Below, piece after piece: positions 6,029 to 7,703 of a stretch of DNA of 7,703 nt; position 1 is the first letter of the stretch, and each line of letters begins with the position of its first letter. The position numbers and the translations under genes were made by a program. The stretch is from an uncultured Candidatus Saccharibacteria bacterium (lineage in GTDB: Bacteria; Patescibacteria; Saccharimonadia; Saccharimonadales; UBA6022). The notes beneath the pieces were generated by a model. It was not told the DNA's origin, did no database searches, and saw only the letters and a program-made list of their open reading frames with translations. The DNA lies in the NCBI GenBank assembly GCA_946886125.1, contig CAMPHY010000033.1, positions 1 through 7,703 on the forward strand, given 5' to 3'.

Positions 6029-6558
6029 TATTGATTATCGCTCGTAACCATATGTATAGTGCTGTCAGTTTCAAGGCGGTAATAAAGGTTAAAGCGACGA
6101 CACTCCTGAGAACCACTTATGCAAAGTACATTATCTGAGGTGAGTGGTTGATATACGTAAGTGCTTGGGGTCGGGAGTGGACGAATACCGGTAGTTGTTT
6201 CAAGGGTGTTGGTCGCTGCTATTAAACTAAAATCGCTTCCTGCGGTGCCGCTACTACCGGGCGCAATCAGTGAATCGCGATCGATATCTCGAAGATTGTT
6301 CATCGTAAATTCATCATCGCTGTAAGTGACGAGGCTAGTTGAAGGATAGCGAGCTGCCGGTGTATTACTGGTACTTGGGCCAGAGTCGTAATATACCTCT
6401 AGCGCTCGAGCGATATTGGCGACATCTGTCTTTCGCTCGACGTCACGCGCATCGGCCTGGCCGCTTCTAAGATTGACGACAGCAAGTACCATTAAAATAG
6501 CCATAATAACAATGACGATGAGTATCTCCACCAAGGTAAAGCCACGCTGACGCTCCAT
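6028..6558 (-). CDS. Type IV pilin-like protein, GspG/PilE type
   Basis: A 176-residue prepilin with a very short leader, MERQRG, cleaved after G6; FTLVEILIVIVIMAILMVLAVVNL follows, with Glu5 = E11. The segment ARDVERKTDVANIARALEVYYDSG and the following YPSTS are typical of GspG-like pseudopilins and of pilins in candidate-phyla bacteria. C146 and C153 (CISGSQEC) may form a small disulfide loop, followed by FNLYYRLETDST. No Shine-Dalgarno is seen before ATG at 6558. It lies 37 bp downstream of murB and overlaps the next pilin gene by one base (TAATG), so it heads the tight pilin series. It could be a second structural pilin or the core minor pilin; sequence alone does not decide. Confidence 0.85.
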   Translation of the reverse strand: MERQRGFTLVEILIVIVIMAILMVLAVVNLRSGQADARDVERKTDVANIARALEVYYDSGPSTSNTPAARYPSTSLVTYSDDEFTMNNLRDIDRDSLIAPGSSGTAGSDFSLIAATNTLETTTGIRPLPTPSTYVYQPLTSDNVLCISGSQECRRFNLYYRLETDSTIHMVTSDNQ

Positions 6559-6559
6559 A

Positions 6560-6570
6560 GTTATAGCATA
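6560..6570 (-). promoter_or_regulatory. Extended -10-like element just before the GspG-like pilin gene
   Basis: Minus strand TATGCTATAAC (6570-6560) matches the extended -10 motif seen before glyA and the downstream tRNA. However, it ends one base before the ATG at 6558, so the expected start point (about 6553) falls inside the reading frame. Either it is not used, start-site choice is unusual, or it is fortuitous and the pilins are transcribed from the murB promoter. No -35 box is visible. Confidence 0.3.
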
Positions 6571-6595
6571 AGGGTTTTACGCGAAAACTACAAGC

Positions 6596-7615
6596 TTAAA
6601 GCTCGAGCGGCTCTTGTTCGATTATGATATGGAACATATCGCGAACTGCGCCAATAATTTCATCACGAGCGGCTGCTAAGTCGCTGTAGCTGGTGGCCGA
6701 TTCATTGATGAGAACAAGCGCATTCTTATCGTGTACACGCATACCGTGAAGTACTTGCCCTTTCAGACCTGTTTGTTCAATTAGCCAGCCAGTTGGTACT
6801 TTGAAGCGTCCATCGGGCATGTCGTAAGTGGGTATGTCGGGATGGGTATTTTTTAATTCAGTTAGCTGCCAGTCTTCAACGATGGCATTTTTAAAGAAAG
6901 AACCAGTATTTGCAATGAGTTTAGGGTCGGGAAGTTTATTTGCTCGAATTTCGGTGACAGCATCGCGCACCACCTGAGGAGTAAATAGGGTGGTGCCGCG
7001 TTCGTCGAAGTATGATTGTAGTGCTGCGTAAAAAGGTGGCTGAGGTGCTGCTTTATAAAGTTTTAGGGTGATGGATGTAATGACATAGCGCCCTGCTTGT
7101 TCACCGCGAAAAATACTATGACGATAGGAAAAGCCGCATTGATTATTTTCAAGTGTTACAAACTGATCTTTTTGACTATCATAGGCGTCGAGTGATACAA
7201 GACTATCGGCAATTTCCTGGCCGTAGGCGCCGACATTCTGGACAGGTGCTGCTCCCGCAGTACCTGGAATTGCCGACATAGCATCAATCCCCGATAAGTT
7301 CATATTAACAGTACGTTTTACAACTTCATCCCAATTTTCACCAGCGCCAATCTTGACAGTGCTCGATTGAGCGTCACTTGCTAGTACTTCAAAACCAGAA
7401 ATACGGTTACGAATGACAATACCAGTAAACCCTTCATCTCGAACAATAATGTTACTGCCTCCACCTAATATAAAAATTGGAAGTTGTTGTTTTGCTGCGT
7501 TGTGATAAATCGTGGCGATATCTTCTAGGGTGTGCGCATCTGTCATAAACCTAGCGTTGCCGCCAAGACGCATTGTGGTGTAGTTCTTGAGTGGGATATT
7601 GGTATGAATCTCCAT
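6596..7615 (-). CDS. murB: UDP-N-acetylenolpyruvoylglucosamine reductase (MurB)
   Basis: A cytoplasmic FAD enzyme that uses NADPH to reduce the MurA product to UDP-MurNAc. The 339 residues fit type I (E. coli-like) MurB. FAD-binding signatures: TTMRLGGNA (13-21), ILGGGSNIIV (49-58) and AIPGTAGAAPVQNVGAYGQE (115-134). Catalytic counterparts of E. coli R159, S229 and E325 are R165 (SYRHSIFR), S239 (NTGSFFKN) and E333 near the C-terminus. The substrate-contact segment PTGWLIEQTGLKG (274-286) is present. ATG at 7615 fits the family start (lacking a Shine-Dalgarno; see promoter). The gene is 37 bp upstream of the pilin genes and may be co-transcribed with them; its pathway partner, the MurA-type gene, lies at the other side of the window. 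Confidence 0.96.
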   Translation of the reverse strand: MEIHTNIPLKNYTTMRLGGNARFMTDAHTLEDIATIYHNAAKQQLPIFILGGGSNIIVRDEGFTGIVIRNRISGFEVLASDAQSSTVKIGAGENWDEVVKRTVNMNLSGIDAMSAIPGTAGAAPVQNVGAYGQEIADSLVSLDAYDSQKDQFVTLENNQCGFSYRHSIFRGEQAGRYVITSITLKLYKAAPQPPFYAALQSYFDERGTTLFTPQVVRDAVTEIRANKLPDPKLIANTGSFFKNAIVEDWQLTELKNTHPDIPTYDMPDGRFKVPTGWLIEQTGLKGQVLHGMRVHDKNALVLINESATSYSDLAAARDEIIGAVRDMFHIIIEQEPLEL

Positions 7616-7623
7616 GTTGTTTT

Positions 7624-7629
7624 AGTATA
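7624..7629 (-). promoter_or_regulatory. Predicted -10 box of murB, implying a nearly leaderless transcript
   Basis: Minus-strand TATACT (7629-7624) lies 8 bases before the ATG at 7615. Transcription would start near 7617, two bases before the start codon, and no Shine-Dalgarno is present in between. No convincing -35 is seen at 16-18 bases. It is divergent from the tRNA promoter at 7646-7657. Confidence 0.45.
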
Positions 7630-7645
7630 GCTCACACTATGTAAT

Positions 7646-7657
7646 TTATGCTATAAT
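7646..7657 (+). promoter_or_regulatory. Extended -10 promoter of the downstream tRNA
   Basis: TTATGCTATAAT holds a perfect TATAAT (7652-7657) preceded by TG (7649-7650), the same arrangement as in the glyA promoter. No clear -35 box is visible. Start near 7664 would leave about 22 bases of leader before the tRNA. Confidence 0.65.
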
Positions 7658-7685
7658 TACCCCTGTACCTCGCGTACGGATATAC

Positions 7686-7703
7686 GCACCCGTAGCTCAG
7701 CGG
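7686..7703 (+). tRNA. tRNA 5' fragment, cut by window end; isotype unresolved (tRNA-Arg possible)
   Basis: GCACCCG (7686-7692) fits a 5' acceptor strand, followed by the conserved T8-A9 and the D-arm start GCTCAGCGG (7695-7703), standard for bacterial tRNAs. The anticodon lies beyond the window, so the isotype cannot be read; an arginine tRNA would suit the acceptor sequence. A promoter lies about 30 bases upstream. Confidence 0.75.

Noticed and set aside
1..7703. Alternative genetic code (UGA as glycine, as in Gracilibacteria/SR1)
   Set aside because: All genes read through at full family length with the standard code, and no gene needs UGA readthrough.

Overview
The window reads as a piece of chromosome from a small-genome bacterium of the Candidate Phyla Radiation (Patescibacteria), most likely Candidatus Saccharibacteria (TM7). 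This is inference. It rests on a MurA-like enzyme with an N-terminal HTH domain (an arrangement I recall from Saccharibacteria annotations), on pilins of the style common in that group, and on a compact layout with tRNA genes at both edges. The standard genetic code fits every gene. No phylogenetic marker was searched.

Layout. Position 1 falls inside a tRNA-Gly(UCC) that ends at 71. A perfect hairpin (71-110) serves as a shared terminator between it and the convergent gene at 123-1652 (minus), a MurA-type enolpyruvyl transferase fused to an XRE/Cro-type DNA-binding domain. That gene is divergent from glyA (1724-2995, plus), and the 71 bp between them hold two face-to-face promoters and a cluster of ATGATAT half-sites. 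A second perfect hairpin (3011-3043) separates glyA from a block on the minus strand. In order of transcription the block is murB (7615-6596), a GspG/PilE-like pilin (6558-6028), a PilV/GspI-like minor pilin (6028-5624), a 690-residue PilW-like pilin carrying an Ig-like domain and three phage-tail-like modules (5646-3574), and a 143-residue type IV pilin that appears to have its own promoter (3498-3067). The plus strand ends with the promoter and first 18 bases of another tRNA.

How the genes fit together. murA and murB encode the two steps that convert UDP-GlcNAc to UDP-MurNAc at the entry to peptidoglycan synthesis; glyA supplies glycine and one-carbon units. The pilin genes overlap or nearly touch and look like the tip/priming set of a type IV pilus plus an abundant pilin. 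The long PilW-like protein is a good candidate for a tip adhesin. In Saccharibacteria, type IV pili are reported to help attachment to the bacterial host, so this protein could contribute to host recognition (inference).

Most interesting: (1) the HTH-MurA fusion beside a palindromic site, suggesting an enzyme that regulates its own gene and perhaps glyA; (2) the pilin-Ig-phage-tail-module adhesin. No CRISPR array, insertion sequence, integrase or toxin-antitoxin pair is visible, and no stretch over 300 bases lacks a gene.
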